From NCBI GenBank assembly GCA_026545225.1, contig CM048845.1:84905033-84969032 (forward strand): 64,000 nucleotides of DNA, given 5' to 3'. Below, one piece after another: positions 48,579-61,480 of the stretch. How positions within the stretch are numbered: the first letter of the stretch is position 1; the number at the start of each line of letters is the position of its first letter. Made by a program: the position numbers and the translations under genes. Source of the stretch: Cornus controversa (Eukaryota; Streptophyta; Magnoliopsida; Cornales; Cornaceae). The notes beneath the pieces are model-generated. The model was not told the origin of the DNA and searched no databases. It was given only the letters and a program-made list of their open reading frames with translations.

Positions 48579-51500
48579 TTGAACCTGTATGGATTGTCTA
48601 CGTATGTCCACATTCATGAACTGGTTTCACCTTATGTCCATGTCCAATTAATTAAAGGAAGGACCCATGAGACAGAAAATTTGACAACTAAGAAGAAAGA
48701 AAAACATTGAATTCAAATACTGTCTGAGCCTCCTCAGGTCTTTGATTCTAATCTAAGTTCTAACCACATGGTTTGGGAAAGAAAACTTTACCAAAAATTC
48801 AACGACATGGCTTTGGGTTGGGAAAATAAAATTACAAGAAAGCCAGAGGGATGACTCGAACCAAGATTTCATTGGTTTATATTTGTGGGTCCCACACTGT
48901 TTGATTGGCGGCTAAACAGAAGCGAAGAGAGAATTGGGTTGAACTAATAAATATTTTCTCACTGTTCTAACCACTTTAGTTGGCCAAACTTTCAAATAAT
49001 TTTAGAAGCAAGACAAATGTACTTCATGATCGTGGGGTGCTTAATTTGGATTATGAGTCCAATAAAACATCCACTTTAGTCTTCAAAATACTTCGCCATT
49101 CTTTCAAGTCCCACCAAATGTCCTTCCAGTCTTCCTATTGTTGTTGAGTCGGTGTTGGACCCAACAACGACTCGTGTCTAGTGAAAATTGTGTGCACAAT
49201 AAATAAATATTGAATATTTCGAGATACCGTGAAATTAAGAATTTTACTAACACAAGTATGAGTTTTTTATATTATCATAAAAAAATTAGTATTCATATTG
49301 GATGTGATTTCTCAATACACGGTATCTCCGTAGTATTAAATAATTTTACCAATTTTGTGATATCATGTAACGGAACTAAAAAATAAAAAATTATATAATC
49401 TTTTTTTATTACATTATTTTGAAATTTTAGTTGAAAAAAAGTTTGAATTTAGATAACTAACTTCTACAAGAATCTGAAAAAAATTATTTATTTTCTAAAA
49501 GTTATTGTAAATTGTTTAAAAAAAAACAAACCTCAAATATTTTTCTGTTTGGTAGAGCTTTTACTTCTGTTTCAAAGAAAAAGATAAGTATTTTTCTGTT
49601 TGGTAGAACTTTTACTTCGGTTTCAAAGAAAAAGATAAGCAGAAACTAAATGAGGAAACTGATACTAACCAACTTATTTTGAACGCTCTTTTTGGACACC
49701 AAAGCTTTTCAGCCTTACCAATCTAAACATTCTCTAAAACGACTTTTGAACTTGAAAAATCGAAAATCGCTTTTCAAAAATCAATCCAAAAAAACAATAT
49801 GAAAAATTTACTTTAAACTGTTTTAAAGAAAAATGCTCCAAGTTATTCTAAACTGCTGTTTTAAAAAATTAAGATCTATCATCTAGTAGTATTTTTTTTT
49901 TTACTTTCAAAGTAAAATGTAGATGGTTGAAATTTTTTTAAAACTATTGTAAAAGTTAAAAAAGAAAAGAAATTCTTCAGAAAAATGATGCTGACCCGGT
50001 ACAGAGCATCTTTCAATCTCTTTTTTCTAAATTAGGCAGATATCTCATGGTTTCCCAGAAAACCATTTTGAGAGAACCCATGGTTTTAAATGGTCCTATG
50101 GAACAACCTTAATCTAATGGTATTCATCTACCCATATCTAAGTCTTTCAAGGTTAGTTTCACCGTAGTCAATACGACAGAATCTAATAAATTTGACAAAA
50201 AAAAAAAAAAAAAATCTAACATTTATGGGTAGAGCAGCTAATAAGTTTGACACGGCTCTCTTGAGGAATAAAAAAAAAAAAAAAAACCAACCTATATTTA
50301 ACGAAGGAGGGAAAAAAAATTTACCCTAACTTATTTAGTTGATTTATATTTTTTAAATAATGTTATTTGGACAAAGTTAGACGTGTGGATAAAACCCACA
50401 CTATATACCACATAAAACAAACGAATAAAAATTCATTAGACCTCAATTTAAGAAATTAATTTAAAAATTATTTTCAGTTCTATTTAAACTCCCTCTTTTT
50501 ATATTTATATATATAAGGAAGGGAAAGTCTACATAAAATGGGATTTTTTTCTCTTCTTTTGAGATCATACAAGAATGTTGTAGGACACATTTTCATCTTT
50601 TGATATATCTTACCCGCATTCTTGTATTCCTATCCGTACTATCCTATCTTCTTGACACTTGTCGTAAAGAAAAGAAAGAGAGAGAAAAGAAAAGAAAAGA
50701 AAAATAGATGAATGGTCCAAAACTGAATACTGAGGGATCAAGTCTTCAAGGCGTGTGTGCGCGCGCGCGTGTGAGAGAGAGAGAGAGAGAGAGAGAGTTG
50801 TGACAAGGCAGGCTTCTCTAGCATAGTTTACTTTTTGATAAAACCAAGAAAGGTACCAATTAATCCTTGAATTGGAGTTGGTATCCACTATCCATCCAAC
50901 AAACCCAACTTTGGCAGCTTCTAGTGTGTGGTGTGGTCATCTACATGACTTCTTAACCACTACATGACTGTTGAACCTCTCCGTCAGACACCCATCCATC
51001 ACTCATCACTACCATCACTGACCAAATGGGCACGTGTGAGGAAACTTGACTGTGATGCCATGCATGACGTCAGCACCAATCATATATTATATATATATAT
51101 ACATCCGTTCCATAATTTTAATCCATTATTTTTTTTCCCACCAGCCCCATAATTTTAGTCCATTATTTCTTTTTGAAATATTCCAAAATATATGTCCATT
51201 TCTTAAAATAGATTATATGATTCATAAATTACTCTTTTCAAACTCTACTATTCTAAAAATTGGACCCACCATAATATAATAATAATAATACTAATTTTTA
51301 AAAACGAACTAATATATAAATTTATTTATTATCACATTAAAAAACAACTCCTATTATAAAAAAAATTGAATTTTTCAACCATCTCAATAATTAGAGGACG
51401 GTGTATGATTTATCTCCATATATTTTCGTGTACTTACCATCGCTATCATGTTAATTGGTCAGCAACTTGTCAATTTGTTTAATCATTTTAATTGGCCTTA

Positions 51501-52658
51501 CTTTAATGATTCATTCGTAAAACGGTGAACTACCACTACTGGTCGTTTTGTCTTTTTCTTTTCTTTTTCTTTTCTATCCCAATTTTTCAAGAAAAAAAAA
51601 AAAAAATTTGCTAGCACCATCACACTCTCCTTAGCAGTCACAGTTCGTCCTTTTTTTTTTAAGCCGTCTTAATTATTACATTTAAGAAAATCGTGTTACA
51701 ATTCTCTAAAAGGCAAAAATACTTTTCAATTTTTTTAACAAGTTTCTCCCACTTTAAGCTAGAGTACTCCACTAACAAATGAAATTTTTTGATGAAATAA
51801 ATTTTATTAGGAAAAGAAATTTCAAGGCTTTAATTTGAGTACCAATACCATTATTTTTTTTTTATTCAAGATGAAAAAGTTATAAATTTTTAAATTTTAA
51901 AAGGATGAAAAGAATATTAAGTAATATATATATATATATATATACACACACACTCTTATCACATAACAGATACACTAGACTAACAAATATGTAAATAGTA
52001 AATATTTAGTTTAGATTTTCAAAGAAAGAAAAGAAGTAATAAAGAAGAGAGAAATTTCAAATCTCACGTGACACAATAAGAGGTGCGATGCGATTGGCAA
52101 GCAACCGTCGGAGGACGTGACAATTACTAGTAAACCTCAAAGAAAAAATGGATAACCACATGTAATAATACAAAGTTAAGAAAATATATAGCATGAAATG
52201 TTTAATAAAATTACTATTAAGTAACTGAGATGCCTTAAAAAATTGGTGAATCGATCTGTTACACAGCGTTGAATTCTCTCGTTCAACGAATAATTCATTT
52301 GTGTACAATAATTGGAATGTAGGGGGTATAGCTTAGGGTATAGTTTAGTGGTAAAATCACAAATCACATGTTCTAAAAATAGTTTAAGAGAATTTTTTGT
52401 TTTTATTTTTTAGTTATTCAGAATTTAAGCGCCAAAGCATTTGAACTGCCTAGAACATGTTGAAATAAGCAATAAAGTTCAATCAATATACGTAGCCGAA
52501 ATAAGAACAGAGGATTGATTTATGAAGTCTTCTAGTGGGAGTTGACGAAAGAGAGAAAGAGGGATACAAGCCTGAACACACATTTTACACGTTGTTTGGC
52601 TGTCGGCATCAACACGTTCTTACTTTATAGTTGTGTACTGAATTTTGCACATGCATAT
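47413..52658. other. Gene-free AT-rich region
   Basis: No coding family is recognised. It includes a TA run (48540-48574), poly(A) runs near 50200 and 50270, a GA/CA-rich microsatellite (50750-50797), and a worn Stowaway-like stretch at 51105-51260 (ccataattttagtccattatttc...atgtccatttct). Open frames crossing these repeats are artefacts. Confidence 0.5.
49538..49639. repeat. 51-bp tandem duplication
   Basis: tatttttctgtttggtagagc... occurs twice back to back (49538-49588 and 49589-49639) with two differences. Confidence 0.9.
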
Positions 52659-52874
52659 TTAGGTTTCCCTTACATAGACCTTACATTTTTTTAAGAAATT
52701 GGTCACGTTTACAGTGATTTTGCTCTCCTAACAAAACAAAACAAAACAAAACAAATCAAGATCTAGATTCTGTGTGTATTGAATCACATTTAAATTTAGG
52801 TTTCACTTACACGTGCCTCACGTTTTTTAAGAATTTGGTCACATTTACAATTATTTTACTCTTTTAACAAAATA
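52659..52874. repeat. Direct repeat of about 80 bp, spaced by (AAAAC)n
   Basis: 52659-52738 and 52794-52874 share tttaggttt(c)(c/a)cttaca, then aa(g)aa(a/t)ttggtcac(g/a)tttaca, then taacaaaa. An AAAAC repeat of five or so units sits between them. Confidence 0.75.
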
Positions 52875-52916
52875 AATAAATAAATTTTATTGACATCTCT
52901 TGAGATTTAAGGTATT

Positions 52917-53728
52917 GTCACGCTCTACACAAAAATTTTGTGTCCGAAAATATAAGAACGAAAGTGAGTAACAAACAATTCATTTTATTAATTTCAGAAA
53001 AATGGGTACAATTCTCTGTGGTCGATTCTTTTACAACAAAGAATCTTCCTCTGATTTAATCTCCTTGATGTTTGGTGCAAGGGTTTCAAAAACTTGTTCT
53101 TGAATCGATTGTGATGAGCTTTTTTCAAATCTTCAAGATTGAGGAAGGCTTGATTGGATTACCGATCGAGAACCGATAGAGCTTGATCTCGAATGGTGGA
53201 TCGAAGGTCTTCGAAGAAGAACGACACTTATGTGGCGTGCTTGTTGTTCTTAACAGCACTTGTGTGGCGTACTTGATGTTCTTCGTGGCTTGTTGTTCTT
53301 AACGGCACTTGTGTGGCGTACTTGATGCCGTACTTGATGTTCTTCGTCTTCAGAACTTTGAGTGTTGGTTGAGGCAGAGGTTCGACAAAGCTTTTGTGTT
53401 CTTTTGATCTACCCGTCTCTGTCCCCCTGAATGTGTAAAGTAAGCTTGTATTTATAGGCGAAAGGGTGGAGATTTAATTTGGTAACTCCCTATTAATTGT
53501 ACCAACTTCCCATGAATAAAGAGATTTTGCCTCCTTTTATATGAAAATAAATTCAAATTTATTGAATTGTCACACATTTTTTTTAAAGGCCTGAACCTTC
53601 AAGATTTTGACATGTGTCCGTTGACAGGACCCGCAATCATAGAATTTAATTGATCAACAGTGTTTGACTTGTTGACCAATTGAACGATGATTAGACCATC
53701 ACAAAATTTATGTGTCTACAAATTGCCC
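52917..53728 (-). mobile_element. 3' LTR of a gypsy (Tat/Ogre-like) element
   Basis: On the minus strand it starts TGTAGACACATAAATTTTG at 53728, right after a polypurine tract, and has a TATA box (ctataaatac) at about 53459-53450. It seems to end near ...gagcgTGACA at 52917. A short frame of GC-richer, tandem-repeated sequence (acttgtgtggcgtacttgatg, 53225-53345) lies in the transcribed part. The outer end is uncertain because the flank (ctcttgagatttaaggtat) resembles the Mutator-like ends seen at 17.4 and 61.3 kb. The other LTR is not in this window. Confidence 0.65.
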
Positions 53729-53729
53729 C

Positions 53730-53745
53730 CACTTCAAGTCTCGCG
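53730..53745 (-). other. Polypurine tract
   Basis: The minus strand reads gaagtgggggcaat directly before the LTR start TGTAGACAC. This primes plus-strand DNA synthesis in LTR elements. A second copy, with the first 19 or so LTR bases attached, lies at about 54092-54122. Confidence 0.7.
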
Positions 53746-53819
53746 CTATATCGATACTGTCACATATCTAAAGCTGGACTTGAAGTATTCAATTTTCGCA
53801 AAGTATTTTTTTTTTCAAG

Positions 53820-54420
53820 TGAAATTGAAGACTTGATGATCCTATTGCAAATAAGATTTTATTATTTCAAAAAGAATTAAAGCCTTGAGAATCCTATTAC
53901 AAATAGGATTTCTTTTTTGTCCAAACAGAATTGGAGACTTGAGAATCCTATTACAAATAGGATTTCTTTTTTGTCCCAACTTTGAAAATCCTATTACAAA
54001 TAGGATTTTTTTTCCTTGTCCAAACAAAATTGGAGACTTGAGAATCCTATTACAAATAGGATTTCTTTTTTGTCCAAACAGAATTGGAGACAAAATTTAT
54101 GTGTCTACAAATTCCCCCACTTCAAGTCTCGCGCTATATTGAGACGGTCACATATCTAAAGCTGGACTTGAAATATTCAATTTTTGCAAAGTGTATTTTT
54201 TTTAAGTGAAATTGAAGACTTGATGATCCTATTGCAAATAAGATTTTTTTTTTTTAAAAAGAATTGAAGCCTTGAGAATCCTATTACAAATAGGATTTTT
54301 TTCTTGTCCAAACAAAATTGGGGACTTGAGAATCCTATTACAAATAGGATTTCTTTTTTGTCCAAATAGAATTGGAGTCTTGAGAATCCTATGTTAAATC
54401 GGATTAATCCACCATTATAT
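53820..54420. repeat. Palindrome-bearing tandem repeats in the gypsy 3' UTR
   Basis: The 21-base near-palindrome aatcctattacaaataggatt recurs about nine times (near 53840, 53892, 53945, 53986, 54044, 54224, 54279, 54332 and 54386), about 40-60 bases apart, with spacers such as ttttttgtccaaacagaattggagacttgag. The block is itself split by a duplication: 53703-53800 (PPT side) recurs at 54089-54186. The open frames over the array only reflect the repeat. Confidence 0.9.
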
Positions 54421-54539
54421 ATATAGCCTACGCTTCAGACCCCTTACATCAGAAAATAATTGAGAGAAGTCCCACAAGCTGAGAGGAACTTAGAAGAAAC
54501 TCACACCTAACAACAACGATAAGTTTTTTTTTTACTCTT

Positions 54540-54742
54540 TCCCTTTATGTCGCCACTTTTTTTTTTCTGCTACCACTTTCTTCTTCTTCTTAATTTTATT
54601 TTATTTTATTTTCCTTGCAGCCGCCACTTCTTCTTCTTATTAATTTTTTTTTTCTTCTTCCAGCCGCCACTTCTTCTTCTTCTTAATATTTTTTTTCTTC
54701 TTCTTTTTCTTTCAGTTGCCACTTCTTCTTCTTCTTAAATTT
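54540..54742. repeat. Pyrimidine-rich repeat, about 55-bp unit
   Basis: Four imperfect units contain gccactt(cttctt)n followed by ttaat(t/a)tttt. They lie just after a TATA-like box (attatatatatagcc, 54413-54427), so this could be a leader of the same or a neighbouring LTR element. Confidence 0.6.
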
Positions 54743-54969
54743 AATTTTTTTTTCTTGTATAGAACAAAAATATATATATATATATATACAATAATTCTCA
54801 TTATGGTGCCTACTAGTTGTGAACTTGAGACCTCAAAGAAAATTATTATAACATCATACCATTTCTCTTACACTACCCTATGTATTACAAACCCTTGAAA
54901 AATAATATAACATGCAACTTTGAAAAGTATATATATATATAAGAATGCCACTTGTGTAACAATCTCGAA

Positions 54970-55071
54970 GATGTGACTGCAGTTTGCACCCCTTTCAATA
55001 ATCTTATTCTGCAAAGAATTCGTTCAATTTCGAAATGTGGTAATTTAATTGATACATTTACCAACGAATCA
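54970..55071 (-). mobile_element. Fragment of the end of repeat A
   Basis: The last 100 bases match the 3' end of repeat A (ttattctg(c/t)a...gaattcgttcaatttcgaaatg(t)ggta(a/t)aatttaattgatacatttaccaacgaatca). It reads in the direction of copy 3. The rest of the element is gone. Confidence 0.65.
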
Positions 55072-58000
55072 TATATCCAAAAGAAAATCCAAACTGTCCA
55101 TTCAAACCACTCTAAGCCTCATCCTTCAACGGAACTTTATCTGAAAAAGAGTTTGGGAGAAAGGGGTGAGCAACTCAATGGCTCAATAGGACTGATCCAC
55201 CTGACTCTACCTTAACTCAAGTAGCCATGCATGAATGCACATGAAATTCTCTAAGTGACTATATGCCATGTCTTAATGAATTTTCATACCCAAAACAATA
55301 ATGTTTTTGAAATTATGCGTGATGTCTCACATTTCAACATAAAGCGGTTTATAAATAAATACAATTCACAAATAAACTCACATCACATATACCCGAAAAT
55401 CACTTCAACTAGGAACTTCACTTATCACAATTCCAATAGTAAGGGTTTTGTTAAACCGCAAACTCTGCTTACGCTTATCTGGCTACTAACCTGACGGAAG
55501 CGACATCTGTTTGGCCATGTTTTGGACCTTGCACCCTAGGGCTCCGAACCTTTCTTAATTCTCACACATGTCCCAAAAATCACAAATCCTCACATATTGC
55601 ATTTTATCATATAATGCACCACAACTCAAGCTTATCACAATTCTCATCCAATGCATAACATAAACCAAGTTAATGCATATCATCCACAGCTCATGCATAT
55701 TCTATGCATTCACAACCAACTTATGGAAATCACAACACATATGCATTTTTAAGAAAATCTTCTTTTCATGTATCATATTCTACCCATGAAATCAACTCAC
55801 ACCACTCCACAAATGAACACAATTTATAACATGTATTCATAATACCACTAAGTTATGCATAAGATACAATTTCAATATATATGTACATATGCACAAAACC
55901 CTATTCTCATAAAATCTCAAAATAACCTTCATGTCATAAGTATGTGACCTATAAAATCAAAATAAAGCAAGGATTCACACCCCTACCTCAATTTGGAGTG
56001 AAGACTCCAAAATCTCTAATTGTCAAGAAAGTTGAAAAGATTACCATCCACTGCTATGCCGGAATTGTGTTACACGACCTTACGCACCCAAAGCCCATGG
56101 AAAGCCAAATTTTAAACTCAGCCCATACTATAGCAGTCCATTTGATTTCCACTCCATTATTATTCTTTTAATGAGATTGGACTTGTTTTCAAATTCCAGT
56201 CCAGCCCAATGTTAAAGCCCACAATCAAAGCCCCCACATTTCTTTTAAATGCTACTGGGCCTAAATTTAATTTTTGGCCTAGTCCAATTCATCAAACCCA
56301 ATTCACTAACGAAGTCCAAACCAGACACCAATCCTAATTAAAACTAATTGGAAACCAAACCCAAATCTTCAGGCCCAATTTAATTATAAAGGACCATCTT
56401 TAAAGCCCAATTCTAAACCAAACAACCCACAATCAACCATTTACTGAACCCAACTACAAACTTCATTAGCCACCAAGCCGATGTACAATTCAGACCCATA
56501 TACAATGAGCCCAAACTCTACGCTCCACTACCAAGCCAATCAACCATGACTCAAACCCATAAATTGATAACTTGATCAATCAGAAGCTTTTATCTTCAGC
56601 CACACTTTCACCCACTATCCAAGCAACATTAAGTATAGCCAACACTTCATCAGCCCAAGCTTAGCCAAGAAACCCATCAAATGATTTAATCTCAAAGTTA
56701 CTGATCACTCAATCCAAACCAAACTCAGGTAGCTTGAGCTGCTACCCTTTCCCAGCCATGAGCTAATCCATGGCGAACACTATGAAGACTCAAAATCAAA
56801 CCCACAACCATCACAAGCTATTATCACCAAACCGTGTACTACCACTATATACCATGTACCACCAAAGAGTGATTATCCAACACACAACCAAACACCCGCT
56901 ACCTATTATGGCCGCCACCAATAAATCTCATGCAAGCTAAGGTCCCATTAAACCCATTAAAAAGACCACCAACCACTCACCATCATCACCCTCACGACTG
57001 CCAAATGGACTATGCAGCAAATGCCACAAAACTCTATGAAAAACTGTGAAACTCTAGCCAAAACCATGCCCAACCGTAAACCAAACAACCATCATCTGAA
57101 ACCCACAGCCACTACTCAGCACCACCACATAAGCCACCTTTACTAATCGTCAATTCCACGTAAGCTCCACGACCATGAAATCCATCAACACTACCATCAA
57201 CCAACAACTACATCCAAAACGCCTCACACCGCTACTGCCGTTAACCATGGCCGAACCCACCTCCCTCACTGCCGAATCCTCACGTCTAGCTCACCCACTT
57301 CAGTCCACAAGCTCCACCCATAGGACCTCACCCTCTTAAAATCGTGACCGCTACCGGAACCGCCATGTGAAGACCAACCATGATCACCATAGCCGAGCTC
57401 CATAAAAGAAGCAACTTCACAAAATCAAACCACCACCTTTGTCGGAGCACCACCATGGGCAGCTGAAACCATCAACCATCACCCGCTGCCACCACTTGCA
57501 ACACCTAATCACCCCTACAACCAAATGCCCAACTAAAAACAAACCCACCATCTCTGTAATATTTGGCCGCCACCATGGTTGGGCCGAAGTACCACCATAG
57601 CACCTAAACCGTGACTACCATGGGCAGCCCGCCAGCTCCACCTGAAGCTTACCAAGACCACCTACTGCCGTCATCCCAAACAGCCCATTAATGTTGACTA
57701 GATAGAGAGTAGCTTTGGTTAGCCGAAAGGACGCTGTTAGCAAGCCGAATCCTTTCCTCGGTCGTCTGAAATAGAGATACCAGAATAGCCACCACAAAAC
57801 TCCACCAACTTCAGTTGCTTCCTTCACTAGTCACCGACCACCAAAATATTCAACCTCAAGCCCAAACCAAACCCACAAGCTATCCGAACCCACTGTCGAG
57901 CTGCCAAGACCCAGCCGAACAGCCCATTTTTTATCACCACACAGCCAAGCTAAACCACTTCCTCGTCGCACCCAAAACTGCCACTTCAACTCATGGTTGT

Positions 58001-58445
58001 CGTTACCTTAAGGCACCATCTCCAGCCAAAAACCAATCGTGAACCATCATGAACCGCCATGGAAGAGACCCAATAGCCACAAGCTAGCCTCTCTCTCTCT
58101 CTCAAATTCTCCTTATCTCTCTAGAGTTTTCTCTCCCTTTCTTTTTCTAGTTTTCTTTCTCCTTTCTCTTTTCTGTCGACCCACTACTTGTCCTACTTTG
58201 ATTTCTTTCTTTTACCTTATCTTCTATCAATTTCCTACCACACATTTTTTCCACAACCTCATCCACATGAATATATATATATACAGTCCTCCATATATAA
58301 TTATTTATGCATATGTATCTCCATCTATATATAATTACATATACATATCCACCACCTATTACTTACACCTCAATAATCTGATGTGCATTCACGTCTTCAT
58401 CTGGAAATTAAATAATAAGAAAAAAAATTGATCAAAAATAACCCG
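55072..58445 (-). mobile_element. Probable gypsy LTR-derived region, CCA-rich
   Basis: The left part resembles repeat B in layout: ggaactttatctg(a)aaaa...gtttggga.a.ggggtgag near 55130-55168, then catgcatgaatgcacatgaaat, and ttggccatgttttgga.cttgcaccctagggctc near 55511-55550. From about 56,100 to 58,080 the plus strand is rich in ccacca, aacca and gcccaa with many chance frames, followed by CT repeats (58089-58170). I take it to be a long LTR of a related gypsy family on the minus strand. No gene is supported. Confidence 0.45.
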
Positions 58446-59264
58446 GCCTTTACAACGCCAGTCGCCATTTTTGAAGATCCCATAGCAAGAGAGAAATTCA
58501 TTCACGGACAGCGTAGGTCCGTTGCCGCAAGACCTACATAAGACAAGGGAAGCCATAATTATGTGCCAAGAGGTTGGCATGAGTTGGGAAAGACAGAGGT
58601 TAACCACCTGAAGCAGTTTCTTTACAAAGGCTGAAATCGGAGGCCACAAGTAAAAGCGCCCTCATAGAAGCATATCTCCCCTTCAGAAATAGAATAAACC
58701 ATTTTCGCGCTAATCTGGGCTCTGGCAATGACTCCATTTAAAAAGGAGTAGCGAATAACCAACTCTTCCACCTTCGAGGTAGTCATAGTAGAGGCAAAGC
58801 CTTGACACTCAAAATAGTCTTCTATGAAAAAAAAAATGAACTCAAAAGCTTCGTAGAAGGAAGAGTAAAGAGCAAAGGGCTTTGGGTCTAGCTTCTAGAA
58901 GTTGTGTTAAAAAAAATAAAGGCAACGAAAGAGAAAAGAAGAAATGAAGTCTTGCATGTACTGAATGATAGTCGATGGTGTATGGAGAAATGAAGATATC
59001 AAAGGGTTTATATAGGCATTGGTCACTGGCAACGTTCAAGTTACTATGTTCGAATTGCAACGTTAACCTAAGCGACGGTTAGATATACGACTATTTGCAA
59101 CGGTTCACTAACGCAATAATCAGAAATACGCAGAAAGAACAAAAATCAAATCGGCCAAGGCCAAGAAGACCAAAGGAACTAGCCAAGACCGGTCAAGGCT
59201 GGCCAAGGCCAACCACCAAAATTAACTAAGGCCCACTAAGGTCTAGCAAACAGCTGTCATGAAC
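58446..59264 (+). mobile_element. Probable 3' region of a gypsy element
   Basis: Noncoding sequence leading to the polypurine tract and LTR that follow. The run of ggccaagg, aagaccgg and ggctggcc words near 59150-59215 is a pattern seen in 3' regions of plant Tat-type elements. A cgcgctaatctgggc block near 58707 is unexplained. No intact frame. Confidence 0.4.
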
Positions 59265-59646
59265 AGGGGGCATCTAATGGGGTGTTTAACTCTAAATGTA
59301 AAGTCAGGTGATGTAGGCAATAGTGATTTGTGTGACGTGGATGAGAGATGTACTTTGACCAGGACTTTTCTATCTCCAGATAAGTCTGAGAAATTGTAAA
59401 ACCAGTCTCCTAATAGGACACGTTCCTATTTGACCGCTATAAATATATGGACAATCCATGTTCCAGATACACAATTAATACCCTTTACGTGCCTTTATAG
59501 CTTCTTAAACCTTTTTAATTTCTGACTTGGTCATCGAAGTGTAGTCTGCTGACACCGCCACACTGGTGTTCTTCCGGTTACTCTTCTTTTGTCCTTTTAT
59601 AGGTTAGCGTTTGACCAGATCGAGGGTGGATTTGTGCTTTATTGCT
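59265..59646 (+). mobile_element. LTR of a gypsy element with purine tract and TATA box
   Basis: A purine tract (aacagggggcatc, 59263-59275) is followed by noncoding sequence, a TATA box (gctataaatatatgg, 59442-59456) and a U5-like block, tctgacttggtcatcgaagtgt (59520-59541), related to the LTR at 14101-14454. The exact ends are not resolved; the Helitron at 59648 abuts it. Confidence 0.55.
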
Positions 59647-59647
59647 A

Positions 59648-60134
59648 TCTATATTTATACTAATATTAAAAGTACAAAGAGTTTTCAATCATTTTTTAAT
59701 TTTTAATAATGCATTTTAAATTTTGTATAAAATTATTTATGGCAATAAATATATAGATTATAAACTGCATTGATCTCTTAAATAACAAGTATTCTTTTCA
59801 AATTCTATTTCTTCTCTTAAACTTCATACCTAATACAAACTCTTTCATCCCTAAAATTTAGAGAAAAATTAATATTAATTTATAGCGCTAAAATTAGAGA
59901 AAAAATGAAGAATAATTTACGTTTCCTCCACTCTCCTCCTCTCATACTAAATTTAGAGAAAAAAAATTAATTATAATTTATGTTTCCTCCACTCCTCTCC
60001 TCTCATACTAATATACTTCTAATTCCTCACTCTATTAACCACTTTGAAAAATTCTATATGAAATAAACAATTATTTTGTATTATAATTTTAATTAAAACT
60101 AACAATCACTCTTTATCACGTACCTTTTTACTAG
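59648..60134 (+). mobile_element. Small non-autonomous Helitron
   Basis: It starts TCTATATTTATACTAATATTAAAAG after an A and ends cacgtacctttttaCTAG before a T. The start is the same as the 5' side of the large Helitron at 41.7 kb. The end aligns with that element's end if most of the hairpin has been deleted (ttatc-acgtac against ttatccacgtgcatcgcacgtgc). Inside, a unit of about 70 bp is repeated (tttagagaaaaa...tttcctccactc...tctcatacta). No coding sequence. Confidence 0.7.
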
Positions 60135-60225
60135 TGTGTGTGTATATATATATGCTTGAGTATATATTTTTCCAACCGGTTAATTAAGCCACTTAGTAAT
60201 TTTTTTATACGCACAACTTATATTA

Positions 60226-60937
60226 ATTAATATTAGGGGTGACAAAATTGGACATGACACGACAACATGACACGAGCACGATACGAGTTAAGCGGGTTTG
60301 AATTTGAGGTAAACCGACACGTTTAATAAATGGATTGACACGAACACGACACACAAAAATTGGGTTGGATTTGGATTTAAACTATCTAACCCACGACACG
60401 ATTACAAAATGAGTTATTCATATATTCTGGTTTTATAAAAATTTATATATATAGTTATATATATTGTAATTGTTTGTAATCTATTTCTTTGTTTATAGGG
60501 CTGATGTAGGCATCAAATGAAGGGATGATTTTTATGGTGTCTTTCTAGTTGTTGAATCACTTAATATGTTTTTGAGTTTATATATAGATACAAAATTTAC
60601 AATATTGTTTGATTTTAGGATTTATGTATTGATATGTACTTTAATTTTTATATGATCTTCAGAGACATTTTTAAGGGTGGTGAAACTCATATGATATAAG
60701 TTAAACAGATTATAAAGGTTATTAAACAAGTCATGTCATTATAGAACATGTTTATTAAACGGGTTACATGAGTCGACATGGGTAACATGTTTAATTAACG
60801 GATTGGGTTAGTGTTGAGAGCCTCTGACACAATTATTAAATGGATCTAGTTAGAGTTAAGCTGTTTAATATAATACTCATTGATTAACATGACACGAACA
60901 CGACACAGGAACACGAATTACTAGCCCTAATTAATAT
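60226..60937. mobile_element. hAT MITE with perfect 8-bp target duplication
   Basis: The element is 60234-60929 (696 bp), starting TAGGGGTGACAAAATTGGACA; reversed from the right it starts TAGGGCTAGTAATTCG. gacacgac-type words are dense at both ends. The flanks are identical: attaatat at 60226-60233 and 60930-60937. The short inverted ends and 8-bp duplication are hAT hallmarks. No transposase. Confidence 0.9.
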
Positions 60938-61286
60938 ATACTACTTATTTATTTAAGAGTTAAACGCTACATAGTTATGAACTTATGACTTAGTATATAC
61001 AATATACTTATATAATAATAACTTCATAAGTAATGTTTGTATTACTTAAAGGAAAATGACATATCCTTCGAATTTGGAGGATTATGAATAGGATTATGTG
61101 AGTGGAGAATGACGTCACACACATAATCTCATTTCGAAACTTTCGAATTTGGACTCTGTATCACAACTCTTACTTAAATTGCTCAATTAAAACTTGGAGC
61201 TCATTGGTTCGAAATACAAAAAAAAAAAAAAAAAAGTCATGCAAGAATAAAGTTTCATACTTTAGGACTAAACCTTTTTTTTTTTG

Positions 61287-61480
61287 AGTTAATTATAATG
61301 ACACCCCTGAGATTTGACATATTGTCACATGGAAACACTTTTTTTATTATAGCTATCTCTTAGACCCGAGACGTTTGCTCTGTCTTACACAAACACCCCA
61401 AACTATGTATAACTAGCTTTGACACCATGTAAAATGACATGTATGCCATTTGACTATCAAATGGCCTATTTAACCTTTAA
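61287..61480. mobile_element. Mutator-like terminal fragment
   Basis: gagttaattataatgacaccc...ctgagatttgacatattgtcacatgg, then acacaaacacccc, then catgtaaaatgacatgtatgcc. The order matches the ends of the DUF639-carrying element in the PLMT intron. The opposite end is not seen here. Confidence 0.5.

Noticed and set aside
52317-52375. tRNA-like A box (tagtttagtggt) near 52342
   Set aside because: No matching B box, acceptor stem or anticodon arm follows, so neither a tRNA gene nor a SINE can be supported.
53842-54142. Overlapping frames on both strands with repeated ICNRIL/FCPN peptides
   Set aside because: They are translations of the palindromic tandem repeat, not proteins.
53820-54420. 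Regularly spaced palindromes resembling a CRISPR array
   Set aside because: The genome is plant nuclear, spacers are themselves repeated, and the array sits in an LTR element's 3' UTR.
54795-54845. B-box-like gaggtctcaagttc on the minus strand, hinting at a SINE
   Set aside because: No A box at the right spacing and no target duplication.
57615-58431. Frames in the CCA-rich region
   Set aside because: They follow from low-complexity, stop-poor composition of an LTR-like region.
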